Shown here one piece after another: positions 1-5,503 of a DNA stretch of 5,503 bases. This stretch comes from an uncultured Prevotella sp. (lineage in GTDB: Bacteria > Bacteroidota > Bacteroidia > Bacteroidales > Bacteroidaceae). The DNA is taken from contig CAMGFM010000105.1 of assembly GCA_946055365.1 (NCBI GenBank), positions 1-5,503 on the forward strand. The letters are read 5' to 3'. Numbering within the stretch: position 1 is the stretch's first letter; every line of letters begins with the position of its first letter. Both the position numbers and the translations under genes were made by a program. A model generated the notes under the pieces. It did not search any database, was not told where the DNA came from, and saw only the letters and a list, made by a program, of their open reading frames with translations.

Positions 1-52
1 TGTGAGACTACCAACTTTTTTACAGACTATTTCTTATCCCGAACTGAGGTAA
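1..52 (+). CDS. possible 3' end of an upstream gene (fragment)
   Basis: Reading from base 2, the frame is open to a TAA at 50-52 and ends in ...SYPELR. It is followed by a 57-base AT-rich stretch (53-109) that looks like a typical leader before the ATG at 110. This fits the last codons of an upstream gene, but too little is present to name it. A second frame, from base 1, is open to a TAG at 136-138 and would overlap the next gene's start, so the choice of frame is uncertain. No clear promoter (TAnnTTTG type) or Shine-Dalgarno is seen in 53-109. Confidence 0.25.
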   Translation, partial: VRLPTFLQTISYPELR

Positions 53-304
53 TATATACATGTGCTATAGCGCAGAGAAATTTAAAATGTACTATAAATA
101 AAAATAAATATGAGCATACCTTTAAATTTTTGGATTAGACCATACACTTACAATGTGTTTTTGATTAATGCCATACGTGCCAAATACAGAAAAAATAAGA
201 GATTAGCCAATCTTATATTGCTTGTATGTTTGCCATATATAACAGTGAACTGGCTGCTGTCGGAGTTGCTTGCAGTGATTAGAACGCCGTTTCTAAGGCG
301 AATC

Positions 305-311
305 GGGGGGG
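305..311 (+). repeat. G7 homopolymer tract in the GT92 gene
   Basis: Seven G in the context TC-G7-TACA. The upstream frame reads ATC GGG GGG GTA and leaves the glycosyltransferase frame. With eight G it would read ATC GGG GGG GGT ACA GAT GAG TTC and join the family sequence FRYKMAIACISKNEG. The tract is therefore one G short of the coding length, as expected of a slipped-strand OFF allele or of a homopolymer under-call. Confidence 0.8.
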
Positions 312-420
312 TACAGATGAGTTCAGATACAAGATGGCTATTGCCTGTATTTCTAAAAATGAGGGTCCGTATCTGAAAGAGTGGATAGAATATCACAAAA
401 TGCTTGGTGTGGACTGTATA

Positions 421-426
421 TTTTTT
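421..426 (+). repeat. T6 tract at the second frameshift in the GT92 gene
   Basis: Six T within TATA-T6-ATGAT. Upstream the frame reads GTG GAC TGT ATA TTT TTT ATG and then leaves the family sequence. With seven T it would read ...ATA TTT TTT TAT GAT AAT GAA, giving VDCIFFYDNES, which matches the conserved region. A run of six T is short for a phase-variation tract, so decay, a sequencing error, or transcriptional or ribosomal -1 slippage on the run are all possible. Confidence 0.7.
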
Positions 427-1121
427 ATGATAATGAAAGTAGTGATGACACTAAGGATATACTGTCGTCTTATATAGCTTCTGGTTATGTGGAATATCAT
501 GAAATCAAAGGTGTCGGCAAGCAGCTGGCAGCATATAACGATGCATTGAAAAAACACAGAAACGACACTAAATACATAGCGTTCATAGACATGGACGAAT
601 ATATAATGCCTACAAATGATGGAGAGACGATTCTGCAAGTTGTGGACCGTCTTATGGAAAAGTATCCATGGGTAGGAGGCGTGGCCCTGAATTGGTGTTG
701 TTATGGAAGTTCTGGACATAAGAAGAGACCTCATGGTCTTATAACAGAGAATTATGTGCATGTTGCCAAATCTTGTCATTTCATGAATGCTCATGTAAAG
801 ACCATCTGCAATCCAAGAGTTGTCAACAGGTCTGTGTCACCGCATTTTGTCAAGTATAAAATCGGATATTTTGCGATCAATGAGACTGACTATAGTAAGC
901 AGTGGGGGTGGTATGCAGATCCGAGAGAGTATAAGAACATCAGAATAAACCATTATCTTGTGAAGTCTGAAGAGGACTTTATGATAAAAAAAGGCAGAGG
1001 TCTGGGCGACAGAGAGGGCAGTATTGACATGACATATTTCTACAACCATGATTTCAAGGAGGCTGTTGATGTTAATATGAGACGTTATGCTGCAAGACTC
1101 CATGAGAGGGTAGAGAGTTGA

Positions 1122-1369
1122 GTTTGTGAAAAGATAGAGATAGGCGACTGTTGCTTTGTATCTACGGGCATGAAAATGCTTGGCGGTTCAAGGCAGAGAC
1201 ATTTCGGTGCTGTCTGTGAGAAGTTATAAAGAACGTGTCTATGGAGCAGTCATTCTTTTTATCCTGAGGAGTCTGTTCTGATAGGATGATAAAGAAGCAG
1301 TCAAAGCACGCAAAATGTATGACAAGGGACAGTTATTTTGTATGTTGAACTAATGATGTGTATATTGAT
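1122..1369. other. gap of 248 bases without a recognised gene
   Basis: It lies between the GT92 stop and the acyltransferase start. No open frame of useful length and no family similarity is seen; one 19-codon ATG frame at 1170 looks like chance. A TATTTTG string (1334-1340) is one base short of the Bacteroidota -7 element TAnnTTTG and has no TTG about 25 bases upstream, so no promoter is claimed. No hairpin with a T run is seen. Confidence 0.6.
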
Positions 1370-2385
1370 ATGAATATGATTTTGATTTCGCGTTATCGTC
1401 AGGAGCTCATGGGATTGGCGATGTTGATGGTGGTGTTTCACCATCTCGCCATTCATGGGATGAATGATTTCCTCGGCTTCCTGCACCTGAACGGTGGCTT
1501 CGGGGTAGATGTGTTCCTGCTGTTGAGTGGCATGGGACTTTATTATTCCACAAGACAAGGGTTGGAATTGGGGAAATATTTTCAGAAAAGAGTCATCAGA
1601 ATATTCCCGCTCTATTTCGCCATTACAGCGGTGACATCTGTTCTTCACGGAGACTCTTTTGTCACTTGGCTGCTTAAGGCAACGACGATAGGCAGCTGGA
1701 CAACTGGTGTTTCGTATGACTGGTATATACCATGTATAGTTGCGCTATATGCTTTGTTCCCGATATTTCATAAACTCACGTATGGCAGGACACATGGCAC
1801 GGCTGTCGGGCTGGCTGTTTCTGTGCTGATGTACATGTTCATGCAGTTCCTGCCATACGGAAGCAACTTCCAGTTGTGGTTGCGTTGGCCTATATTCTTT
1901 CTTGGCGCAACGTTAGGTAGGTGGATGTTTTGCGATGAGATGAGAGACGGGGGGGTAAGACCACGTTCTTGACAGTGGTAGTCTTTCTGGTCGTCGGATT
2001 GGCGATGTCCGTATGGTCGTATTATACATTCATGCAGCCGGGGCTTGACCCGACAGTAATACCAGAATGTAAATTGAATGGATGTTTGTTCCGACCTTAC
2101 TTTCTTATTGTTGTCGGTTTTTCATGGTTAATGGCAAGAATTATCCAAATAGACTCGATGAAGTATGCAAGGGTGTTCCTTGCGTGGGTGGGAGCTATGA
2201 GTCTGGAGGTATATCTGCTGCATAGTCAGTTTATAGCGATGGCAAGACATATAACAAACGAATATGGTTTGAGCAAGCCATTGGTAGGTGGAATGTTGGT
2301 GATACTCTCGTTTCTTGTTGCTTGGTTTGTACATAAGCTGAATGTATCTGCAACTGGAAATATCTTTACCCGAAAAATCAGGTGA
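1370..2385 (+). pseudogene. membrane acyltransferase-3 family (OafA/YrhL-like) O-acyltransferase, frameshifted once (possibly phase-OFF)
   Basis: Two ORFs form one protein. The first (ATG 1370 to TGA 1970-1972) holds the N-terminal half: the YRQELMGLAMLMVVFHH opening with the family histidine, the LNGGFGVDVFLLLSGMGLYYS segment, RIFPLYFAIT and WYIPCIVALYALFPIF. The second half continues in the next frame from the G7 tract (KTTFLTVVVFLVVGLAMSVW) and includes the late LEVYLLHSQF helix typical of this family, ending with TGA at 2383-2385. With one extra G the protein is 338 residues, a normal length for the family, with many hydrophobic helices. Members sit in the inner membrane and transfer acetyl or other acyl groups onto extracytoplasmic glycans. 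As sequenced, the protein stops at about residue 200 and lacks its last helices. ATG 1370 was preferred over GTG 1358 because the family starts just before RQEL; ATG 1376 is equally possible. There is no Shine-Dalgarno. Substrate and acyl group cannot be told. Confidence 0.88.
1949..1955 (+). repeat. G7 homopolymer tract in the acyltransferase gene
   Basis: Seven G in the context GAC-G7-TAAG. The current frame reads GAC GGG GGG GTA AGA and stops at 1970. With eight G it reads GAC GGG GGG GGT AAG ACC ACG TTC TTG and continues into the second half of the protein. It shares the C-G(n)-TA context with the other two tracts and lies in a charged loop (CDEMRDGG), where a variable number of glycines would be tolerated. 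Confidence 0.8.
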
Positions 2386-2822
2386 CAATATGCTTCATCA
2401 CAGTCGTCTCTTGAGGGTCAGCTTATAAATGTTGTGTAAACGGGGAGGCGTGTCTGATAATATTAAGCTGCTCTGATGCATACTTTGTGATATGCAATGC
2501 TGTCATGGCTGCATGCTAAAAGACACCACATGTCACAGGGTGGCATTTTACGGCAGAAAAGTGACGTTTTGCTGATGCCAAAGAAGCATTTTTTGTTTGT
2601 AAAAGTGCCACTTTACTGATGGTGGACGCATGTTAGAAAGTGTCGGCCTGACATGCAGGGTTAATGTTTGCTCTAAGAGACACAGAAGTAGGCACTACGT
2701 CAAATGTGTGATAATACAAAAAAATATGAACACAGAATTTATGCAGGGCAAAGATTCTTTTATGATTGCATCTGGTGTGTTTTTTTTGTGACAATACATT
2801 ATAACTCAGTGTTTTTCTTTTT
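2386..2822. other. 437-base non-coding region between the acyltransferase and GT4 genes
   Basis: No gene of useful length is seen on either strand here apart from a short leader ORF at its end. It contains an imperfect direct and inverted repeat (2540-2624), an A7 run (2718-2724), a T8 run (2780-2787) and a duplicated copy of the next gene's start region (2777-2841). No clear TAnnTTTG promoter and no hairpin followed by a T run was found, though its length and AT-rich 3' part make it the most likely place for an internal promoter for the downstream genes. Confidence 0.55.
2540..2624. repeat. imperfect direct repeat with a nested inverted repeat
   Basis: Two copies starting AAAAGTG and carrying CTGATG lie exactly 44 bases apart (2557-2577 and 2601-2621), with 17 of 21 positions identical. 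The second contains the near-palindrome AAAGTGCCACTTT (2602-2614). In addition GTGGCATTTTAC (2540-2551) is the reverse complement of GTAAAAGTGCCAC (2599-2611) apart from one extra base, so a long-loop stem could form around the first copy. It may be a dispersed intergenic element or a binding site; the function is unknown. Confidence 0.5.
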
Positions 2823-2841
2823 ATGACAATACTTCATTATA
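2777..2841 (+). repeat. imperfect tandem duplication of the GT4 start region
   Basis: Copy A (2777-2803) and copy B (2809-2841) share the order GTG, T-rich run, G or A, TGACAATAC, ATTATA. Copy B has an extra TTC before ATTATA and a C within its T run. Copy B carries the actual ATG of the GT4 gene; copy A has GTG at the matching place. The five bases ACTCA lie between them. Confidence 0.6.
2788..2826 (+). CDS. possible 12-codon leader ORF overlapping the GT4 start
   Basis: Starting at the GTG in the upstream duplicate, the frame reads MTIHYNSVFFFL and stops at TGA 2824-2826, which overlaps the GT4 ATG in an ATGA arrangement. Its start resembles the GT4 N terminus (MTILHY), because it arose from the same duplicated sequence. 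ATGA overlaps commonly couple translation of neighbouring genes, so it could influence initiation of GT4. It has no Shine-Dalgarno, uses GTG, and may simply be a by-product of the duplication. Confidence 0.25.
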   Translation: MTIHYNSVFFFL

Positions 2842-3938
2842 TTCCCTCCATAGATGAGGCATCGGGTGGAGTGGGGGCTTACATGCAGCTGTTGACCCGT
2901 GACCTTGGGCGGTTGTGCAAGCTGCATGTGGTGACGCACAGGTCGCACGACGAGCGCAGGCTGGAGGGCTGCACCTTGCATTACATCAAAGAAGGGTGGT
3001 TGCCGTGGTGCAACGGCAGAAAGGAATTTATGCGCCTGCTGGATGAAGTGACGCCAGATGTGGTGCATGTGAACTGTTGCTGGACTCCTATGTGTGCGAT
3101 GGTGGTATTCTGGACATGTGCATGGAGGAGGGTACACGGGAACAGGAATACAAAGGTGGTATATACACCGCACGGGATGCTGGAGCCATGGATCTTGCAA
3201 CGGCATTACTGGACAAGAAAGATGCCTGCCATGCTGCTGTACCAAAGGAGGGCTCTCGGCATGGCCGACATGCTGCATGCCACGGCTGAGAGCGAAAGTG
3301 CCAACCTGAGGAGTCTCGGGTGGAATGACAGAGTGTGTGTGATAGGCAACTGTGTGGACGTGGATGCAATAGCCATGAAAGAAAGCTGGCGCAGACGTAG
3401 AACGGTGCTGTTCCTGAGCCGCGTGCATGTGAAAAAAGGCATCAACTTCCTGATAGAGGCTGTGGCTCATCTCAAGGCGGAGATGGATGGGTACAGTGTG
3501 ATAATAGCCGGTTCTGGAGACCAGGGCTATGTGGACGAGTTGACGGCTATGGCAGCACGGGCTGGCGTGGCGGACATCGTGAGATTTGTAGGCCCCGTGT
3601 TCGGCGACGCCAAATACGACCTTTACCGTGAGGCTGACGTGTTTGTGTTGCCCACCCACAGCGAAAACTTTGGCATAGTCGTGACCGAGGCACTGGCGTG
3701 TGGCACTCCCGTGATAACTACCAAAGGCACACCGTGGGAGGAGCTGGGATCGTGGCACTGCGGGTGGTGGACGGAGATAGGCACAATGCCTACGGAGGAA
3801 GCTCTGCGTGAGTTTCTCTCCCTTGACGAGAAGACGCTGGAGACGATGGGGCGCAACGGCAGGCGGCTGGTAGAGGAACGTTACTCGTGCCAAAGGATAG
3901 CCAGGGAGTTTATGGAGATGTATAAAGCGATGGACTGA
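2823..3938 (+). CDS. glycosyltransferase family 4 (GT-B fold)
   Basis: A complete protein of 371 residues, normal for GT4. The N-terminal Rossmann-like domain has the glycine-rich acceptor-side loop SGGVGAY (residues 14-20), VVHVN (80-84) and VVYTPHGMLEPW (112-123). The C-terminal nucleotide-sugar domain has VLFLSRVHVKKGI (195-207), VIIAGSGDQ (226-234), RFVGPV (254-259), ADVFVLPTHSENFGIVVTEALACGTPVI (271-298) and a late E..YSCQRIA segment. The EX7E motif is E281-E289 in ENFGIVVTE. Members retain the anomeric configuration and transfer a sugar from a nucleotide-sugar donor in the cytoplasm, often onto a lipid-linked glycan. The donor and acceptor cannot be told. The ATG at 2823 is the first codon of the normal N terminus; it is preceded by a T-rich run and no Shine-Dalgarno. 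GC is much higher than in the GT92 gene (38 of 60 in 3541-3600), which suggests a separate origin. Confidence 0.93.
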   Translation: MTILHYIPSIDEASGGVGAYMQLLTRDLGRLCKLHVVTHRSHDERRLEGCTLHYIKEGWLPWCNGRKEFMRLLDEVTPDVVHVNCCWTPMCAMVVFWTCAWRRVHGNRNTKVVYTPHGMLEPWILQRHYWTRKMPAMLLYQRRALGMADMLHATAESESANLRSLGWNDRVCVIGNCVDVDAIAMKESWRRRRTVLFLSRVHVKKGINFLIEAVAHLKAEMDGYSVIIAGSGDQGYVDELTAMAARAGVADIVRFVGPVFGDAKYDLYREADVFVLPTHSENFGIVVTEALACGTPVITTKGTPWEELGSWHCGWWTEIGTMPTEEALREFLSLDEKTLETMGRNGRRLVEERYSCQRIAREFMEMYKAMD

Positions 3939-4084
3939 CTGTTTCGCACAGATTACATGGTCTCTCCATGGATGTGTACAGGCGGATGAGTTTTTCTATG
4001 AATGACTCGTGGAAAAGAACATTCACAACGAAGGATAGTAAGACAATAAGACAGGTCGGCAGTGACTGTAAACAAGATTAGTAA
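3939..4084. other. 146-base spacer between GT4 and acetyltransferase genes
   Basis: No promoter or terminator is convincing. A small stem (CATGG 3956-3960 with CCATG 3966-3970) has no T run after it. One 37-codon frame (ATG 3968 to TAG 4079-4081, starting MDVYRRMSFS and ending 3 bases before the next ATG) has no recognisable features and is treated as unproven. Confidence 0.4.
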
Positions 4085-4705
4085 ATGGACTATATGGATT
4101 TTCAGACACCTTATTCCCTGACGGACAAGGTGAGGCGTTTGTTGTGGACGATCGTATGGGCATGTTTTGCACGTCCGTTGCCCAAAAGTGCCGGGCGGAG
4201 GTGGAAAATTTTGCTGCTGCGCATGTTCGGCGCAAGGGTGGCATGGACGGCAAATGTGTATTCTTCTGCCACGGTGTTCAAGCCATGGTTGCTGGAGATG
4301 GACGATTACGCATGTCTTGCGTCGGGCGTCGACTGTTATAATGCCGCTCCCGTGAGGCTTGGAGTGAACGCTATTGTGAGTCAAAGGGCTTTTCTGTGTA
4401 CTGCTGGTCATGACATTGCTGACCCTCGGCATCATCAGACAGAGGCACCTATCGTTATCGAAGACAGGGCGTGGGTGTGTGCTGAGGCGTATGTGGGACA
4501 GGGCGTGACTGTAGGCGAGGGTGCTGTGGTGTGTCCTCGCGGTGTGGCTGTGAAGAATGTTGAACCTTGGACTGTCGTTGGTGGCAATCCTGCAAAATAT
4601 ATAAAAATGAGAAAGATGAAAAGACAGTTTACGGGGGGGGGTAACAGCTCCTTGACGTGTTGGTTTCATTGCGCTATGCAACTTGATGAAAGGAGGGTGG
4701 CGTAA
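4085..4705 (+). CDS. WcaF-like left-handed beta-helix O-acetyltransferase
   Basis: The protein has 206 residues. After an N-terminal helical part, including WTIVWACFARPLP (21-33) and the WKILLLRMFGARV lead-in (40-52), come hexapeptide-repeat turns: VYSSATVFKP, the segment from ACLASGVDCYN, PIVIEDRAWVCAEAYVGQGVTVGEGAVVCPRGVAV (122-156) and the family end PWTVVGGNPAKYIKMRK (161-177). The candidate catalytic histidine is H109 in AGHD. Colanic-acid/maltose-type enzymes of this group use acetyl-CoA in the cytoplasm to O-acetylate a sugar, usually as trimers. The family normally ends shortly after GNPAKYIK. Here a G9 tract follows (GGG of QFTGGG) and the frame then runs on through an atypical tail (NSSLTCWFHCAMQLDERRVA) to TAA at 4703-4705. 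With ten G the protein would stop directly after the tract; with eight it would end VTAP. Start: ATG 4085; ATG 4094 is an alternative. The sugar target is unknown. Confidence 0.9.
   Translation: MDYMDFQTPYSLTDKVRRLLWTIVWACFARPLPKSAGRRWKILLLRMFGARVAWTANVYSSATVFKPWLLEMDDYACLASGVDCYNAAPVRLGVNAIVSQRAFLCTAGHDIADPRHHQTEAPIVIEDRAWVCAEAYVGQGVTVGEGAVVCPRGVAVKNVEPWTVVGGNPAKYIKMRKMKRQFTGGGNSSLTCWFHCAMQLDERRVA
4633..4641 (+). repeat. G9 homopolymer tract near the 3' end of the acetyltransferase gene
   Basis: Nine G in the context AC-G9-TAAC, the longest homopolymer in the window. The tract begins at the third position of ACG. At nine G the frame reads on to 4705; at ten G the next codon is TAA (4642-4644); at eight G the frame ends at TGA 4653-4655. 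The catalytic helix is complete before the tract, so length changes alter only the tail and the distance between this stop and the next gene. Confidence 0.85.
4691..4696 (+). promoter_or_regulatory. strong Shine-Dalgarno for the GT2 gene
   Basis: AGGAGG with 8 bases to the ATG at 4705, inside the acetyltransferase tail codons (ERRVA). A site this strong is unusual next to the AT- or T-rich starts of the other genes here, and it fixes the GT2 start. Confidence 0.7.
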
Positions 4706-5463
4706 TGAAACGATGCTGTTTCTCTGTAGTTACAATCGTCTTTAATGGAGTGTCGGAGATAGAGGCGACAATTAAGAGTGTGATAGAGCAGGAGAATGTA
4801 TCTATCCAGTATGTCATCATTGACGGCAACTCTACAGACGGCACTCAGGAGATTGTCAGAAAGTATGCAGACAGGATAGATGTGTTTGTCAGTGAGCCTG
4901 ATAGTGGCATATATAATGCAATGAACAAGGGTCTGGCTTTATGTAATGGAGACTATGTGTGTTTTATGAATTGCGGAGACCGCTTTGACTCTATGTGCGT
5001 GCTGAGCAGTATAAGTAAACAGATAGAGTCATGTGGCAGACCGGGATTTGTTTATGGTACATACCGTGAGAAAAACGGCAAAGTAATCCCGAATAGAAAT
5101 GTATCTGCAAAATGGTATGGGATGTTTGCCTCTCATCAGTCTATGTTTTACAGTCTGTCTGTCATAAAAAGAAATCATATTAAATACGATGAGTCATACA
5201 GGATTGCGGCAGACTACAAGTTCACGCTTGAGGTGTTGGCACACACACGCGACATTCTTCGGACGAAAGATTGTGTCGCTGTGTTTGACACGGGCGGTAT
5301 TTCGTGTACTAATCCTGACGCAGGACTGATGGAAGTGGAAAGGGCGCGTAGAGAGGTGTTGCACTATGGAATGTTCAGGTCATGGGTAATAAGGCAGCTT
5401 ATACTTGTTGCAAGATTTCTGAAAACAGAGAAAAACGGCATTTATAAATTCTTGAGGTATTAA
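4705..5463 (+). CDS. glycosyltransferase family 2 (WcaE-like, GT-A fold)
   Basis: A complete protein of 252 residues. The N terminus shows the GT-A nucleotide-binding strand FSVVTIVFNG (6-15), TIKSVIEQ (22-29), VIIDGNSTDGT (37-47), VSEPDSGIYNAMNKGLALCNGDYVCFMNCGD (62-92), then a HQSMFYS segment and AADYKFTLEVL further on. SEPDSGIYDAMNKG is the hallmark of the WcaE-like GT2 group found in capsule and colanic-acid loci; N-C-G-D sits where a DxD-like motif usually lies. These enzymes invert the anomeric configuration and add a sugar to a lipid-linked oligosaccharide at the inner face of the membrane. The ATG overlaps the acetyltransferase stop by one base (TAATG), which suggests translational coupling. 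GC is moderate (24 of 60 in 5041-5100). Donor and linkage are unknown. Confidence 0.92.
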   Translation: MKRCCFSVVTIVFNGVSEIEATIKSVIEQENVSIQYVIIDGNSTDGTQEIVRKYADRIDVFVSEPDSGIYNAMNKGLALCNGDYVCFMNCGDRFDSMCVLSSISKQIESCGRPGFVYGTYREKNGKVIPNRNVSAKWYGMFASHQSMFYSLSVIKRNHIKYDESYRIAADYKFTLEVLAHTRDILRTKDCVAVFDTGGISCTNPDAGLMEVERARREVLHYGMFRSWVIRQLILVARFLKTEKNGIYKFLRY

Positions 5464-5465
5464 AT

Positions 5466-5503
5466 ATGAATTTGTCTGATTACAAGGAAGCCAAGCCTTA
5501 CTT
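5466..5503 (+). CDS. start of a further gene (truncated by the window end)
   Basis: ATG at 5466 lies two bases after the GT2 stop and opens a frame reading MNLSDYKEAKPY to the window edge. The tight spacing says it is in the same operon. Twelve codons are too few to recognise a family. Confidence 0.6.
   Translation, partial: MNLSDYKEAKPY

Larger units (their letters stand above)
110..1121 (+). pseudogene. GT92/DUF23-type glycosyltransferase, frameshifted twice (possibly phase-OFF)
   Basis: The gene reads in three successive frames. Codons 110-304 give an N-terminal region with a hydrophobic stretch (LANLILLVCLPYITVNWLL). After the G7 tract (305-311) the family sequence continues in the +1-base frame from 313 (TDEFRYKMAIACISKNEGPY, then LKEWIEYHKMLGVDCIFF). 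After the T6 tract (421-426) it moves to a third frame (YDNESSDDT...) and runs to TGA at 1119-1121. Adding one G and one T gives a continuous protein of 337 residues. Family signs are KNEGPYLKEWIEYH, YDNES.DDT, the DxD-type metal-binding motif DMDEY (588-602), CNPRVV, and INHYLVKSEEDF with a basic segment near the C terminus. These match bacterial GT92 or GT2-like (Glyco_tranf_2_4) enzymes, which act in the cytoplasm and transfer a sugar onto a growing glycan. As sequenced, translation from ATG 110 ends at 376 after 88 residues, before the catalytic domain. GC is low (21 of 60 in 541-600). The ATG at 110 has an AT-rich leader and no Shine-Dalgarno; an internal start at 334 is possible. Confidence 0.85.

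Noticed and set aside
381..1121. GT92 catalytic part as a separate gene starting at GTG 381
   Set aside because: The first residues (DRISQNAWCG) are out of frame with the conserved EWIEYHKMLGVDC sequence that lies in another frame at the same place; this is one broken gene.
1969..2385. Second acyltransferase half as an independent gene from TTG 1969
   Set aside because: It holds only the C-terminal helices of a single family domain and joins perfectly to the first half with one added G. Reinitiation at the TTGA overlap is possible but would give a non-functional fragment by family standards.
2478..2495. GCATA/TATGC inverted repeat with TACTTTG as a promoter or operator
   Set aside because: The stem is short, the string is one base short of TAnnTTTG, and there is no matching -33 element.
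2873..2877. G5 run in the GT4 gene as a fourth switch tract
   Set aside because: It encodes the conserved GGVGAY loop and is too short to be unstable; the frame is intact.
2799..3893. 364-codon open frame on the - strand opposite the GT4 gene
   Set aside because: It mirrors the GT4 gene almost exactly, is rich in His, Pro and Cys with no domain-like pattern, and follows from the codon use of the real gene.
3956..3970. CATGG/CCATG hairpin after GT4 as a terminator
   Set aside because: The stem is only 5 bp and there is no T run after it.
3953..4681. 242-codon open frame on the - strand opposite the acetyltransferase
   Set aside because: It is the antisense shadow of a clear LbH acetyltransferase, with no family features of its own.

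Overview
This window is a stretch of a surface-polysaccharide (capsule, exopolysaccharide or O-antigen type) biosynthesis locus, with every recognisable gene on the + strand. The organism looks like a member of the Bacteroidota, perhaps Prevotella-like. Reasons are the AT-rich or T-rich leaders without a Shine-Dalgarno before the first and third genes, the patchwork GC content, and the resemblance of the proteins to Bacteroides/Prevotella glycan-locus enzymes. No marker gene is present, so the genus is a guess.

Layout: (1) a possible last few codons of an upstream gene (1-52) and an AT-rich leader; (2) a GT92/DUF23-type glycosyltransferase gene (110-1121) broken by two single-base frameshifts, one at a G7 tract and one at a T6 tract; (3) a 248-bp gap without a recognised gene; (4) a membrane O-acyltransferase of the acyltransferase-3/OafA type (1370-2385), broken once at another G7 tract; (5) a 437-bp non-coding region with an imperfect direct/inverted repeat and a duplicated copy of the next gene's start region that makes a 12-codon upstream ORF; (6) an intact GT4 glycosyltransferase (2823-3938); (7) a 146-bp spacer; (8) an intact left-handed-beta-helix (WcaF-like) acetyltransferase (4085-4705) with a G9 tract near its 3' end; (9) a GT2 glycosyltransferase (4705-5463) overlapping it by one base at TAATG, with a strong AGGAGG; (10) the first 12 codons of another gene (5466-).

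Taken together, the products would add sugars (GT92, GT4, GT2) and acyl decorations (cytoplasmic LbH acetyltransferase, membrane acyltransferase) to one glycan. The sugar specificities cannot be read from the sequence.

The most notable signal is three long G tracts (G7, G7, G9), each in a glycan-modifying gene and each in the same context, C-G(n)-TA. No other G run exceeds 5 and no C run exceeds 4. In two genes a tract one G longer would restore a full-length, family-consistent reading frame; in the third the length decides whether the protein stops early or runs on into the next gene's start. This suggests a slipped-strand, phase-variable glycan locus. The main competing explanation is under-calling of homopolymers by one base during sequencing, which would also explain the T6 frameshift.
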